Part shown: one piece after another, positions 51,696 to 64,000 of the stretch
Position numbering within the stretch: the first letter of the stretch is position 1
How the letters are laid out: each line of letters starts with the position of its first letter
Assembly: GCA_916048095.2 (NCBI GenBank)
Contig: OU696586.1
Location: forward strand, 6,335,249-6,399,248
Reading direction: 5' to 3'
DNA from: Sacculina carcini
Taxonomy: Eukaryota > Arthropoda > Thecostraca > Sacculinidae
DNA length: 64,000 nt
The notes under the pieces: model-generated
Told to the model about the DNA's origin: nothing
Database searches by the model: none
The model's input: only the letters and a program-made list of their open reading frames with translations
Translations under genes and position numbers: made by a program

Positions 51696-52476
51696 CTAAT
51701 TTTGTCAGCAGCCTGTAACAGTTTAATTGGACGGTAAACGAAATAAGAGCAAAGGGATTACGCCCCTGAACTGCGCGACCTATCCGAAACAGACATACTC
51801 AATGGTCTGGAGGACGAAGGAGTCACTGAAGTCAATCGGATAACAAGTTTCCGGAATGGTGTACGAAACCACACCAGCTTGCTGATTCTGACATTTAATC
51901 GTGCTGCTCGCCCCGAGCGTATCTATGCTGGGTATATTCGTTACGAAGTGCTTGTGCTTGTGCCGGGCCCTCTGCGCTGTTTTAAGCGTCAATCGTTGAT
52001 CAAATCGTTCTCAAATCGTTGATCAAATCGTTGTCAAATCTTTGGAACCAGGAATTGTCGCAGTGAGGCCAAATGCCCCCATTGCGGCAAAAATGACCAT
52101 GGCGAGCAACCTTGTGCCGAAGAGCAGCCCTGTCTTCACTGTGGCAGCGACTCACACTCGAGCGACTTACGTAGCTGCCCTGTGTGGCAGCGCGAGAAAG
52201 AAATCTGTCACATACAGGCTGTCCAGGGAGTTTCATTCAAGGACGCACGCAAAGTGTACGCAAAGTGTACGCAAAGTGTCTGAAACACAATCGACACTTC
52301 CAAAAAGATCTTACGCGTCAACAGTTGGTACACTCGACAAAGTGTCACTGTCAAACACAGAAACACGAATAGATACGATTGCAGAACTTCCACCACTGAA
52401 AAAACCGACCCAAAAAGATAACTCACAAACTCAAACTCTCACAATCCATAGAGAGGTTCCTCAGCCGAAGGAATGA
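51696..52476 (+). pseudogene. LINE N ORF1 downstream part, second copy
   Basis: Copy of 16078-16858 with the same internal repeats and frame changes; Gln to Arg near its end. Confidence 0.75.
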
Positions 52477-52640
52477 CAGCAGGACAAGCAGATAAAAACC
52501 TCAACAAAAACATATGATGAATGCAATGCCGAAAAAGCACAAACCTTTCAAAACATGGCACATACCTAACCACGTTCGCACAACCATGTCTCACGAAATC
52601 TAGATCATGGTTACAGTAAACCAGACCACCGAAAACAACA

Positions 52641-52644
<4 letters not shown>

Positions 52645-52686
<42 letters not shown>
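52645..52686. repeat. (CA)21 microsatellite
   Basis: Four bases longer than the 17027-17064 copy. The 52477-52644 stretch before it shows no feature. Confidence 0.95.
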
Positions 52687-52688
<2 letters not shown>

Positions 52689-53368
52689 ACGTATACCCTC
52701 GGAGGTACTGTACTTAATGAAGTGGACAAACAAAAAGACCTCGGTGTCATGGTGCAAAGAGATTTGTCCCCTGAGGCCCACATTGATGATATCTGCGCCA
52801 AAACGTACTCCTTGCTGACCATAATAAAACACGTCTTCAACTTTATAGATGCTGAAATAATGCGGAAGCTGATAGTGTCAGTTATTAGGCCCAAACTTGA
52901 ATATGCCGCAGTGGTTTGGTGTCCCCACGAAAAGCGTCTGGTAAAAAAAGTTGAAAAGATGCAAAGACTGGCCACCAGGCTTGTACCAGAGCTGAAAAGC
53001 TTCAGTTATGAGTACAGGCTAAATGCGTTGGAATTACCGACGTTGGAAGACAGGAGGACACGGGGTGATCTCATTCATATTTTCAGGAACATGACAGAAA
53101 CCACAGCTCAGCAGGAAATTGGACTGATAAAGCAGGATGAAGGAAGGAGACACGGCAATAAGCTGAGAAAACCTCGGTGCAAAAAAGACATAAAGAAATA
53201 GTTTTCCATTCAGGCGAATTGACGTTTGGAATAAATTCACAAGACTATCGTAAGGGCCAAAACTATAGGAGAGTTCAAACATAAATTGGATATTCAGTGG
53301 GAAAGAGACAGGACAGTCCGAGCGTAAGCTCATTTCCTGTACCACAACTAGGTAAGCACAACTAGGTA

Positions 53369-53403
<35 letters not shown>
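52687..53403 (+). mobile_element. CR1f, second copy
   Basis: Open frame to 53201, then 3' UTR, two AACTAGGTAAGC units and a CA run that is eight bases longer than in copy 1. One Lys to Glu change (NALELPTLED). Confidence 0.82.
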
Positions 53404-53404
<1 letters not shown>

Positions 53405-53583
53405 AGAAACGATAATAGACATCATCACGTCTGTAGGGAGTGAATATGATAGTACAGTTCAGTTCAGTATGATAGTACATACAGTTCAGTCTTGTTCTTG
53501 AGCTCGCCGTGTGTGGCTGTATTTTCGTTCGCTCCGTTGTGTTATCTGTGTGCCGATCTCGGAGTCTTTCTGCCCATTTTTCT

Positions 53584-53760
53584 ATGTCTACTCCACCCTC
53601 TGCAGCCAGCGAGTGTGCGTGTAAGTGTGGTGAGCCGGTGGGGGATGCGTCTGTCATCAAGTGCGAGGGATGCGCCGGCATGTTTCACGTGTCGTGCGTC
53701 GCGCTGACCATCCCTGCGTATAACGCTATACGCAGGTACAAGCTCTTCACACTGTTCTGA
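53584..53760 (+). pseudogene. LINE M ORF1, second copy, 911-bp deletion
   Basis: Keeps the start and most of the PHD finger (to YNAIRRYKLF), then reads TLF and a stop. The deletion removes the equivalent of 18119-19029, with a 2-bp TC microhomology at the junction. The last PHD Cys pair and all zinc knuckles are lost. Confidence 0.88.
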
Positions 53761-53818
53761 ATTGTCTCCTGTCACCGCTTCTTCCTGACAACCCAAGTCT
53801 GACTCTTCTCTTCCTAAA

Positions 53819-56728
53819 ATGCATGTTTCTGACTCTACAGCTACTGCTCAATCTTGTCATTCCTCACATCTGGTTTCCCTCGTATCCAAAAATTCTGCTA
53901 TTAACAATCTTACCCAATCTGCTCATATATCTCCCTTAGCCGTCACTAATTGTATTTCCTCCTTGGTTGGCCTGCTCAATATTCGGTCTGTACGTAATAA
54001 AGCTAATTTTGTTTCTAATGTCATTCTCTATCACAACTTCTCACTCTTTTTTCTCACCGAGACCTGGCTTTTTGACAGCGACGTTTCATCGTTTTCCGCC
54101 CAACTTCCACTTTCATTTAACTTCTTGCATGTATCTCGCGATCTCACATCTTCTCAAAAATCTTGCGGTGGTGGTGCTGGTGCTGTTTATCACTGTTCTT
54201 TATCTTTATCACTTTTATCTACTCTACAATTTCCTTGTAGTTCCTTTGAATACGCTGCATTCTCGCTTTCTTTTCCTTCACACCCTAAATTAGGTATTCT
54301 ATTGTTATATCGACACGATCACACTGGCACATCCTCAGTATTTCTATCTGAATTTGATACACTCCTATCTTTCTTCTCAGATACATTCTCCCATAATTTC
54401 ATTGTTCTAGGCGATTTTAATTTCTGGATTGACTCACCATCTCATGCGCATGTTTCTGATTTTCTAACTCTGCTCAATTCTTGGGATCTTTCCGTTATGA
54501 ACAGTGGTGCTACTCACCTATCCGGTCATACCCTCGACCTTGTGATCTGTACGCACTCCTCCAGACTGTCTCTCCTCGATACATTCACTTACCCCCCTGA
54601 TTCTCTCATATCTGATCATAGCCTCATCACATTTTGTGTTTCTCTTCCTTCACCTTCTAAGCCTTATTCCGCTTCACTGATGCCACGTGATTACAAAAAA
54701 TTTGATGCTTTATTATTTTGTCGTTTGGTTACCTCTCTTCTGAATCCCTCAAACTATTTGTTCCTCCCACCACTCCTACTCCCCAAGTTTATATCCGACT
54801 CTCTCTCCCTCATCAATGATCAGATCTTCCCTTTGCGCTTACATCACTTTCGCTCAATATCTCCTCCTCCTCCCTGGTGGTCGTCCGATCTATCCCGCTT
54901 GCGTTCAGAATGCAGAGCCCCTGAGCGTTCTTGGCGGCGCTTTCGCTCTTCTTCATCATGGTTCTCTATCTGTAGTGCCCGCAAATCTTGTTTCTCTATG
55001 GTTGCTTTGTCAAAATCTAATTTCTATCGTTCACAATTACGCCAACTCCAATCATCTCGCTCACGATGGATGACTCTGAAATCTATTTCTGGTCGCTCTT
55101 CTAAGTCATCTTGCTCAATATCTGCCAGTGAATTCGCCTCATTTTTCTCTTGTAAAATTGCATCCTTGCAATCCAAATTACCCACTAGCACTTTTCCTCT
55201 CCAATTTCCTCCTTGCCTTAGCACTGTTTCCTCTTTTTCCTCGATTGCTCCGTCTACCACAGCACGTTTTCTTACCAAACTTCAGAGGTCTAAATGTCCC
55301 ACTGACCCCATACAATTTTCTGCTCTCTCTGATGCTATTATACTCCTTACTCCACTTTTCACATATATGGTTAACTCTTCTTTCCTTCACGGTTCATTCT
55401 TAGCTTCCAAACACGCCACTATACTGCCGATTCTCAAAAAATCCAATCTTGATACCTCTCTGCCATGCAACTATCGTCCAATTTCTATTCTATCTCTGTC
55501 CTCCAAGCTTCTAGAATCTGCCATCCTTGTTCAATTACGGCCTATCATCTTGCCTGTTCTCGATCCCTGCCAATCTGGTTTTGTATCTCAGCACTCTACC
55601 GAAACACTTCTTCTCTGCCTCTCCAATGATCTATTCTCTAATTTTTCATTTGGAAATTCCGTGCTTCTGATTTCCTTAGATTTTTCTGCTGCCTTCGATC
55701 TAGTCGACCACGAAATCTTATGCTGCGATCTTGCTCATCTAGGCCTCACATCTACTGCACATTCTCTTCTTACCTCATATCTAAATGATCGTTCCTATGC
55801 TGTTCGCAGTAATGCGGCTTTATCGTGCGACTTTCCTCTCACTTCTGGGGTTCCACAAGGCTCACTTCTTGGTCCTTTACTTTTCAACTTATACGTATCA
55901 TCCCTTTGTCCTATTCTCCGCAGCTATCCAGTTATATTTCACGTATACGCTGACGACATCCAAATTTATTTTCCTCTTTCTCCTCATTCTTCAAATTTGG
56001 TCTCTATGCTGCTCACCCAGATTTCTTCTTGGGCTGCTTCACGTAAACTTGTTATCAACCCTGACAAAACAGAATATCTAGTCTTTCACCCTCCTCGAAT
56101 TTATCCTCACTCTATCAACCTTCCGCTAGCCAATCAAATGCGCAATTTGGGTGTCTTGTTCGATCCTAACCTTTCTTTCTCGACTCATTTTTCTCAGCTT
56201 ATCCGCTCGTGCCGCTTTTTACTCCGACAATTTTACCCTATTCGTTCGTCGATTGATGTCTCATCCGCTAGTCTTCTCGTAAACTCCTATATCTTTTCTA
56301 AGATCGACTATTGCAACTCGCTCTTCTTCCATCTTCCCTTGAAATCTATCGGCCAACTCCAAGCAGTGATCAACCTTGCTTGTCGGTTTGTACTGAGGCT
56401 TCCTCCGCGAACTCCCACCTCGGTGCATATCCGGTATGGTATGTTGTCTGGTCTATGTTGTCTGGTCTTCAAACTTATCCACTCTCCCTCTTCTCCTTCA
56501 TATCTCCGTTCCCTATTGACTCTCAATAATCGCACTTCTTGTCGCATTCCTGTGCCATTAGTCTGTCCTCCTGCTCTTAATCAATCCTCTTGGTCATCCA
56601 AATCTTTTCATTTCTCTGCTCCTCGTATCTATAACTCGCTTCCATCTTACCTTCACCACAAGTCTTCATTCCGATCCTTTTCTGCTGATCTTCATAAATA
56701 TCTGCTCACTCGTTCTCTTGATGACTAA
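53819..56728 (+). CDS. LINE M ORF2, second copy
   Basis: 969 codons, open, with the same endonuclease and RT motifs as 19100-22009. One Phe to Cys change (ARKSCFSM) was noticed. Confidence 0.9.
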   Translation: MHVSDSTATAQSCHSSHLVSLVSKNSAINNLTQSAHISPLAVTNCISSLVGLLNIRSVRNKANFVSNVILYHNFSLFFLTETWLFDSDVSSFSAQLPLSFNFLHVSRDLTSSQKSCGGGAGAVYHCSLSLSLLSTLQFPCSSFEYAAFSLSFPSHPKLGILLLYRHDHTGTSSVFLSEFDTLLSFFSDTFSHNFIVLGDFNFWIDSPSHAHVSDFLTLLNSWDLSVMNSGATHLSGHTLDLVICTHSSRLSLLDTFTYPPDSLISDHSLITFCVSLPSPSKPYSASLMPRDYKKFDALLFCRLVTSLLNPSNYLFLPPLLLPKFISDSLSLINDQIFPLRLHHFRSISPPPPWWSSDLSRLRSECRAPERSWRRFRSSSSWFSICSARKSCFSMVALSKSNFYRSQLRQLQSSRSRWMTLKSISGRSSKSSCSISASEFASFFSCKIASLQSKLPTSTFPLQFPPCLSTVSSFSSIAPSTTARFLTKLQRSKCPTDPIQFSALSDAIILLTPLFTYMVNSSFLHGSFLASKHATILPILKKSNLDTSLPCNYRPISILSLSSKLLESAILVQLRPIILPVLDPCQSGFVSQHSTETLLLCLSNDLFSNFSFGNSVLLISLDFSAAFDLVDHEILCCDLAHLGLTSTAHSLLTSYLNDRSYAVRSNAALSCDFPLTSGVPQGSLLGPLLFNLYVSSLCPILRSYPVIFHVYADDIQIYFPLSPHSSNLVSMLLTQISSWAASRKLVINPDKTEYLVFHPPRIYPHSINLPLANQMRNLGVLFDPNLSFSTHFSQLIRSCRFLLRQFYPIRSSIDVSSASLLVNSYIFSKIDYCNSLFFHLPLKSIGQLQAVINLACRFVLRLPPRTPTSVHIRYGMLSGLCCLVFKLIHSPSSPSYLRSLLTLNNRTSCRIPVPLVCPPALNQSSWSSKSFHFSAPRIYNSLPSYLHHKSSFRSFSADLHKYLLTRSLDD

Positions 56729-56885
56729 ATGTATGATTTGTCTCTGGTTATATGTGTGTTGCTTGTGCTGATCGTCGTATGTTGTACACTCGTTGTTCTT
56801 GCTTGATATTTGTCTTTTTACTCACTGTGAATTATCTGTTTTCGTTGCTGCGTCCCGTTTTTGCATCTCTTGCATTCGTCGTTGT

Positions 56886-57073
56886 CTGGTCAGGCTTCGC
56901 CCTGCTACTGGTAACCGTGTAATTCCAGTACAACCAGATTTATGGTCGAGTCGTCGGCGACTAAACCGGCTCCCCCACTGTTCTGCAGTGAGGAGGGTGG
57001 CTAGACACACGACAGGAAAAAAACAAAACCTGTTGCAAGGGCGGATGAGCTATCTGATAGCCAACGGCCATCT
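56886..57073 (+). ncRNA. Structured module S, second-unit copy of 22167-22354
   Basis: Identical by eye to copy 1, so it gives no independent support for the fold. The surrounding 56729-57309 is the same non-coding M/K boundary. Confidence 0.45.
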
Positions 57074-57309
57074 AGCATGTTCCAGTTTGCAAACGTGTTT
57101 TCATTTTTTTATTTGTGCCTACTCCCTGCTCGCTGTGATGTTCCTGTCGGTTGTCTTTTTCGCGCCTGTGTATAAATATGTGCGCTATATTAAATATATG
57201 TTGTTGTTGTTGTTGTTGCTGTACATAACCTGGAGATACATTTTTAAACATTCTCCTCTTTTTAAATAGTTTTACATCGTATTTTTTTGTCATAAATACC
57301 AAATATATT

Positions 57310-59158
57310 ATGACCTTACTACAATGGAACTGTAGAGGACTGGTATCCAAATGGAATGAGGTGAAATGTTTTCTGTCCACAGTTTCACCGAGAATCATAG
57401 CCTCACAGGAAACATGGCTCAAACCGTCTGATTGTTTCAACCTCAGTATGACAGGGTTCACATTGTACCGCGGCGATGGCAGCGTCGACGGACGGCGTAG
57501 AGGTGGTGTCGCCCTCTATATAGCCACCGCCATACCTCAAACTCCAGTCCAAGGCTTTAACTCAAACTGTGATATACAAGAAGGGATATTTACAGTCAGT
57601 TTTAATAATGGCCGTATAGATATTACCAGTGTTTACTATCCTCCACAAATCACAGTTCCACGGCTTCGAGATCATTTGAGTTGTCTTATTTCCACGCTGA
57701 GAAATAAAGTCATAATTCTAGGGGATTTTAATGCTCATCACTTCCTATGGGGTGATGACAAGTTAGACAACAAAGGAACAATGCTGGAAGATTTAATAAC
57801 TAACAACAGTTTGGTGCTTTCAAACGATGGTAGTCCAACACACTACAATGTATTCATGAATAAACACTCAGCCATTGACCTGACATTGTGTTCTCCAAAC
57901 ATAGCAGGACTATTCAACTGGTCAACTCACCAAGATGTTCGAGAGTCGGATCACTACCCCATAATTTTATCAACTTTTTATACATCATCCGCAATCTGGG
58001 TCCCCTCATGGAGACTGAAAAGAGCGAATTGGGATTTGTTTACCTCAAAGTGTCATATCGACGCTCCTGATGACAACCAAGCAGTGGACGCTAGTCTCCA
58101 CCAGCTCAGCACAACTCTGTATCAGGCAGCAGAGATCGCTGTGCCTATAAGCAGAGGGTCTCCAAAGAAAATCTCCGTTCCCTGGTTCAACAATGATTGC
58201 CGAAACGCCATAGCCAGGAGAAAGAGAGCCTTGCGAATGTACCAAAGGCAAAACACATTTCAGTGTCTAATTAACCTGCGCAGAGAGCGAGCTAATACCA
58301 GAAAAATAATTCGCACGGCAAAACGAAATGCCTGGTGTAGTTTTTTGTGTAGCATCACACCCCTTAGTTCCACCTCATACATATGGGGAACTATTAGGAA
58401 ATTCAAGGGTAAATCTTCTTCAACTCCAATACTAATTTTTCTGTAGATGGTAGCGAGGTGTCGGATACCCGGGAAATTCTAGACACACTAGCACAGCAAT
58501 TCCGAGACATAAACCTATCACATACATAAACAGGGGAACACAGAAATATTCACGCGGATACATTACCGTTCAGTGCTTTTGAAACATCACAAGAACATAT
58601 TTACAACAAAGTATTCACCTCAGATGAACTTAGTAGTGCAATAATTTCCTCCGGACACACTGCAGTCGGACCAGATCATATACATTATCATATACCTTCA
58701 TGTTTTGACTTCATCTTATCATTTTATAATTATATATGGCTGAGAGGGTTTTTTCCAGAAGCTTGGCCACAAAGCACAGTGATACCTATCCTGAAGCCTG
58801 GAAAACGGCGAAACGATCCAAGTTCATATCGTCCCATCACTCTTTCGAGCTGTCTTGGTAAGGTGATGGAGAGAATGGTAGCCAAACGGTTTTCTTATGT
58901 CCTGGAAAATGAACAGGCCCTGGATCCCTACCAGTGTGGATTCCGACAAAAACGATCGCCACTTGAACATATGGTAAGGCTGGATACGGTGATTCGCCAA
59001 GGCTTCGCCAGAAAGCAGGCAACGATAGTCATATTTTTAGATTTGAGGAAGGCCTATGACTCCGTAACACCAGAGTTTTTAACGTACAACATTTTTAACC
59101 TAGGTTTGAAAGGAAGTCTACCCAAGTTTTTAAATAATTTTATATCTGGGGGGACACT
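57310..59158 (+). pseudogene. LINE K ORF2 5' part, second copy
   Basis: Copy of 22591-24439: endonuclease open at 57310-58446, RT blocks at 58779-59155, same breaks, and the same G6 run before the D LTR. Confidence 0.87.
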
Positions 59159-59860
59159 TGTGGCGAGTTAGAATAAACTACCCGAGATGTTGCCACAAAG
59201 ACAGTCAGAGCACAAGTAACATGTATTGACCCGTATGTGAATTAGTGACCTAGGACCACGTCAGCAAGGGTTGGCACATGATCATGCCACGTCACATATG
59301 TTAAATACCCAATAAAGTTGACTGAGAAAATACTTATATCATCAAAACAATAAATAAACATTAATTTAATTCATTCATTTCAATTTATACTTTCAACAAA
59401 TAAACCAAAGATGACCTCACCGATGCGACCAGGCAAAACAAGACAAAATAAGATACATATGAGACATATGCTGCTCATATGCGCACATTATTATGACGTC
59501 ACATTACTTGATATTAAAATACAAACAATATGACATCATAACAGTTATACAATATTGACATATTAAAATATGCATAATTCATAAATAATATACAAGTGTG
59601 TCCCCCACATCACTCCCCCCGCCAGAGCGGAGCTTCCAGTGAAACACACCTGATCAACACAGCAAAATATGCACAATAACATTGCAAGAGAGCACTCAAT
59701 CGCTGGAACAATATCTTGTACGCAAGGTTTATCGGTATCTGCATAAGCAGGCGCATACATTTCCCAGTGTATACAAGCCAAATCAGTACGCACACAGGCA
59801 CACATGTATACCGTGCACTATGCTTGTATACACATGCTGAAATACACATTCACACCTCCC

Positions 59861-59948
<88 letters not shown>

Positions 59949-60214
59949 CTCGTTTAAACCACACACATACACAAGGCATACGAAACTAAACGATAACGTT
60001 ACACAAGTATCCGAAAAATGCACCTAGGTGTACACCTAAGAGGTATACATAGTATACATAAATATGTATTCGTACATCGATCCAACACTTACATGATTAT
60101 ATTCAAATTACGTTGAGATAACATTGCTATGTAAGAACAGAGAAATGCACTAATAAGAACCTGGGTCGCATCGGGAGTTGAATACAACAAAGGCAAGAAG
60201 ACACCATGACAATT

Positions 60215-63200
60215 TCAAAAGTATACGTACTCGGCGGCAGGCTTAAAATGAACACTGCGGCCCGAACAGGTTGTCACCGGCGACGGAGCGGAACGGGGCG
60301 CCACGGTCGGTGTTGCAGCCGTGTACGACTCTGATGATGTGACTGCTGTGCGCAACGAACGAGGTGCAGGAGTCGGTTTATTTTTGACGTCAGGAACTGC
60401 TGCACGATACGGAGGAACAGGACAATCCACAGGCGACTCCCGCATGACGGCCGGCTTGAGGCGGTCGATTGAAACCACCTGGGTATCCCCAGACGGCAGT
60501 TCAACTGTGAATGTTTTCTCAAGTCGCTCCAGCACCTTACGCGAGCCGACATACGGCGCTTCCAGTGGCCTTCTGACTCGGTCGACTCGAATCCAAACAT
60601 GGGAACACTCCATCAGCGATCGCGGAATGTACGACGTGGTCTTCGCGTGACATGAGCCTTCCGAAAGATTGGATAAATCCACTTCGCGCATATGGCGAGC
60701 GAGCTTGCGGATGAAGTCAGGAGAACATGATGACTCCAGGTTGTCTGTCGCCACTACACGTGGGTGTATCAGCTCGCTGACAGTCACTGCTGTGAAAGGC
60801 GACGCACCCGACTGGTTGGGCATACACCTTAGTCACAGCAGCACCACTGGAAGTGCCTTGAGCCACTCCTCTTTACGCGCGATGATTGCCGTCTCAAGTG
60901 TCCGGTGAACACGTTCGATGGCACCATTGCATTGAGGGTGGTACGACGTGGTGCGTAGTCTGTGGATGCCAATATAATTCGCAAGGTGTTTAAATAGCTC
61001 CGACTCAAACTGCGCTCCTCTGTCTGTGACCACGTACAAGGGTACACCAAAGCGCGACACCCAGGTGTCAAGAAATGTGGTGGCCACAGAGGCAGCGGTG
61101 AATTCGTGTAGCGGAGATGATTCCACCCATCGTGTTGTTTTATCAATGCAGGTCAAAAGATATGCAAATGATGATGGTTATTGTTGTCCGTGTTGCTTGA
61201 CCGGCGGCAGATGGCCAACAATATCAATATGGACCGTCGTGAATCGTGCCGATGGTATATTCAAGGGCGTGATAGGCGATTTTGCATGACGGTGCACTTT
61301 GGCAGCCTGATACGCCTCACAAGACCTGGCCCACTCGCAAATGTTCTTGTCCATATGGGGCCAGTAATATCTTGCCTTGATGAGTCGAAGAGTACATTTT
61401 ACACCTGGGTGAGATATGTTGTGTAGATGATCAAACACCGCCACTATCAATGAGCGCGGGACATACGGTCGCGGTTCCGCTAGCGACATTTCGCAAAAGA
61501 GTGTATTTGCGTCGATTTTGAATGGCTTCAGGCGGTCAATCATAGGCGGTAGTTCGTCGTCATCAGCTTGCTTCGCGGCTATCGACGGTAGATCGATACA
61601 TGACTCAGCCACTGCGTTGATAGGGCGAGAGAGACAGTCTGCCACCACGTTATCATTTCCGCCAATATACTGCACGTCCGTGACATACTCCATCATGAGC
61701 GACAAATGGCGCTGTTGTCGGTCGAGCTTGGCCGGTTTCGTACTGCGAAAAGCATATACTAACGGCCGATGGTCAGTACACAACGTGACATGCTGCCCTT
61801 CGATGAGATGCCGGAAATGGACGACAGCCAGATACGCCGCCAGAAGCTCCCGATCAAAGGTCGAATACCGCTTCTGCACCGGAGTCAGCTTTTTGAAAAC
61901 AGCTCGACAAGCGATGGTTCTCCGTCTATCAACTGGTGGAGTGCAGCGCCCACAGCAAACTGCGAGCTATCCGTCACCAGCTGATAGTTGGTACAGGTCG
62001 GTAGCGGGTGGTGCAACAGCGCAGCTGACTGTAGAGCGCTCTTGCGCGCTGACACAGCCGTCAGTTCTGTTTCGTTGAGCTGTAGCTCCTTCTTGTTTGG
62101 GTCAACCCGGATCCGTTCGATAAGCGGATGGACGAGATCGGCGTAGTCTTTGATCATGCGTCGATAAAATCCCGTGGCACCTAAGAATCGGCGCAGGTCG
62201 TGTGAAGACGACGGTGGGTGCTGATTCAATAGCGCACTGACTTTGGACGCTGCGGGTTTAATGCCCTGTCTAGAAATACCATAGCCCAGAAAATCAAGTT
62301 CCGTTTCCAGAAACACGCACTTGGGCAATTTGAGCCGAAGTGAATGGTTGCTGAGGATGGAAAACACCTGTCTCAGGTGATCGATGTGAGTTTGCTCGTC
62401 GTCTGAAAACACCAGAATATCATCGATGTAAACAAACACAAAGTCTACATTGCGGAATATGTCATCCATGACACGTTGAAACGTGGACGGTGAGTTTCGC
62501 ATGCCGTACGGCATGTACACGTACTCGACTAGACCAGCTGGAGTGTCTACCGCTGTCTTGGCGATGTCTCCGGACGCGACAGGGATTTGATGGTACGCTC
62601 GAAGAAGGTCCAGCTTCGAGAACACCGATTTTCCGTGCAGATTTGCCGCACAGTCGTGAATGTGTGGTATCGAATCCCGCTTGGTGACAGCGTTGAGACC
62701 GCGGTAGTCTCCCGTCATGTAACAAAACCAGAAACTAAAATATATTACAGACAGGCGCGCGTGGGCATCACCGCCCCACGCGCGCCTACAAGACGTCACA
62801 CTCCGATCGCACCACAAACACGACTACACCACACGTCAGGCGCCAGCTGCCATCGGGCTTTTTTACCAGATGGACAGGCGACGACCACGGCGAGCTGGAC
62901 ATTCTGACGATGCCATCTTTGAGCAATGCCTTGATCTCTTTCTTTATAATATCTTGTTTTTCGGGTGAGAATCTTCTTCGGCTGGCATGCAATGGCGCAG
63001 CGCTACCAGTATCGACAGTATGATACACCTGTGTGCGGTCGCTGGTGTAAAGCTGGTGTGCTGCGGAGAGATGAGGCAGTTAAAATCCTGCAGAAGTTTG
63101 CGGACCGGCGTTGCCACATCCGAAGTATCGTTTACTACGAGGCATGGGATGACGGCAGGCGCCGGCTCCGCAGGAGCACTCATCGATGTTATGTTGTCAC

Positions 63201-63555
63201 GTATGCATCGGGAACCACAGTCAACTACTAGTAGGAAATGACAGAGAAAATCGTTGCCGATGATAGGATCTGTCACCTCAGCGACGACAAAACTCCAGCG
63301 GTACACCCTACGTAGTGCTGGAAAAACCAAATCAAGCTTCACTTCGCCAAAAACAGGTATGGAGGCGCCGCTGGCGGATGACAAATTTACTGTCGAGGGC
63401 GACAAAAGTTGTCCGGCTACCGTTCTGGGAAGAATAGACACACCCGCGCCAGTGTCGATGACGAACCTCACAATCTCGGCTCCCACCCTGGCTGCGACTC
63501 GTAGAAGTGGCAGGCTGGGTGTCGCACAGACCACAACCTGCCCCTCTAGTTTTCC
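60215..63555 (-). pseudogene. pol: Element D pol, second copy
   Basis: Copy of 25496-28836 with the same stops, frameshifts and integrase Cys loss. At 63023 it has A where copy 1 has C (28304), so the TAG before the RT start in copy 1 is a Tyr codon here: copy 1 has decayed one step further. Confidence 0.87.
62718..62833. mobile_element. 116-bp TG...CA insertion, second copy
   Basis: Copy of 27999-28114 with its CGTCA flanks and GC-rich hairpin. Confidence 0.65.
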
Positions 63556-64000
63556 GCCTGCCTTTCCGGTGAGGCTGTGCGAGATGACGGTCTCGAAGAT
63601 GGCTCAATCGTGAGATGTGTAGCCTTGTTGGGCCACTTACACCACCGTGTGCACGTCCTTGCTCGGAATCCATAAAATATGTGGGCTCTACAGACTTGCG
63701 GACGTTGACCTTGGAAGTACGGCACCAGTGTTCTGCTTGCAGCAGCGAAGCGCGGCTGTCTCGGCTCTGTGCGGTGTCGGGCGTCGGCGGCAGGCGCAGA
63801 GATGGTCATAATGGGCGCTGACTGTATGAGAGGCATCAGTTCGTCGGCAAGTTTGGCCAGTTCAGGTAGTGCCATCTCCTTCCTCGCAGCCAGCACCGGT
63901 CGAAGTGATTCCGGCAGAGCTTTGTTAAACTTGGGCCGGACCAGATCATCTGAGACGCCCACCTTACGTGCGACCGATTCCAGCTCGCTCATGAAGGCCG
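63546..64000 (-). pseudogene. gag: Element D gag C-terminal part, second copy, cut by the window end
   Basis: Copy of 28827-29281: C-terminal capsid region and Cys/His segment, ending at TAG directly after GGAAAAC. The N-terminal half, with the nonsense codon of copy 1, is outside the window. Confidence 0.8.

Larger units (their letters stand above)
39843..64000. repeat. Second unit of a ~35.6-kb direct repeat
   Basis: Matches 4225-29281 in order and orientation. The offset is 35,618 up to about 52,650, then 35,622 and 35,630 after two CA-length changes, then 34,719 after a 911-bp deletion. Substitutions are sparse (tens over 24 kb by eye). It runs off the right edge of the window. Confidence 0.95.
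59159..64000 (-). mobile_element. Element D, second copy, cut by the window end
   Basis: 3' LTR at 59159-59609, polypurine tract beyond it, AT microsatellite at 59864-59943, pol and most of gag. The 5' LTR would lie beyond 64000. Confidence 0.92.

Overview
The window is eukaryotic, transposon-only DNA. I recognise no host gene, rRNA gene or bona fide tRNA gene. Two features suggest an arthropod, tentatively a decapod crustacean: a TTAGG-type telomere-like motif in a minisatellite, and a CR1-like LINE whose 3' tail carries repeated AACTAGGTAAGC before a CA microsatellite, which resembles decapod repeats I know of. The species cannot be settled from the sequence.

Element names used here. LTR elements, all Ty3/gypsy-like: A, B, C and D on the minus strand, E on the plus strand. 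Non-LTR elements, all plus: N (I/Jockey-type ORF1 fragment), CR1f (3' end of a CR1-like LINE), M (nearly complete CR1/L2-type LINE), K (I/Jockey-type ORF2) and J (full-length I-type LINE). There is also one tRNA-headed SINE and one 116-bp TG...CA insertion.

Layout: 1-4216 holds two head-to-tail pieces of element A (gag N-terminus, primer-binding site, LTR) made by a 1,903-bp tandem duplication. 4225-6425 is B pol, joined directly to A pol and gag (6398-9279) and the A LTR (9318-10799). Element E (11070-16077, both LTRs) sits inside the ORF1 of LINE N. CR1f, M and the 5' part of K follow. Element D (24440-30310, both LTRs, 4-bp target duplication) splits K. From 30895 to about 39235 lies element C, a relative of E on the opposite strand; it is interrupted by the SINE (32140-32477) and by LINE J (32881-38463, 14-bp target duplication). 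C then abuts the B integrase.

From 39843 to the window end the whole B-A-E-N-CR1f-M-K-D series repeats in the same order and orientation (offset 35,618, later 34,719). Differences are rare substitutions, two microsatellite length changes and one 911-bp deletion. The window therefore shows most of two units of a roughly 35.6-kb direct repeat. E's two LTRs differ from each other far more than the two copies of E do, so the insertions are older than the duplication.

Most reading frames are broken. The exceptions are E gag and pol and M ORF2, which are open in both copies. The least explained features are a structured module shared by two different LINE contexts, perfect TGACGTCA sites in three LTR families, an inversion inside LINE J flanked by inverted duplications, and an in-frame integrase-protease fusion at the probable duplication junction.
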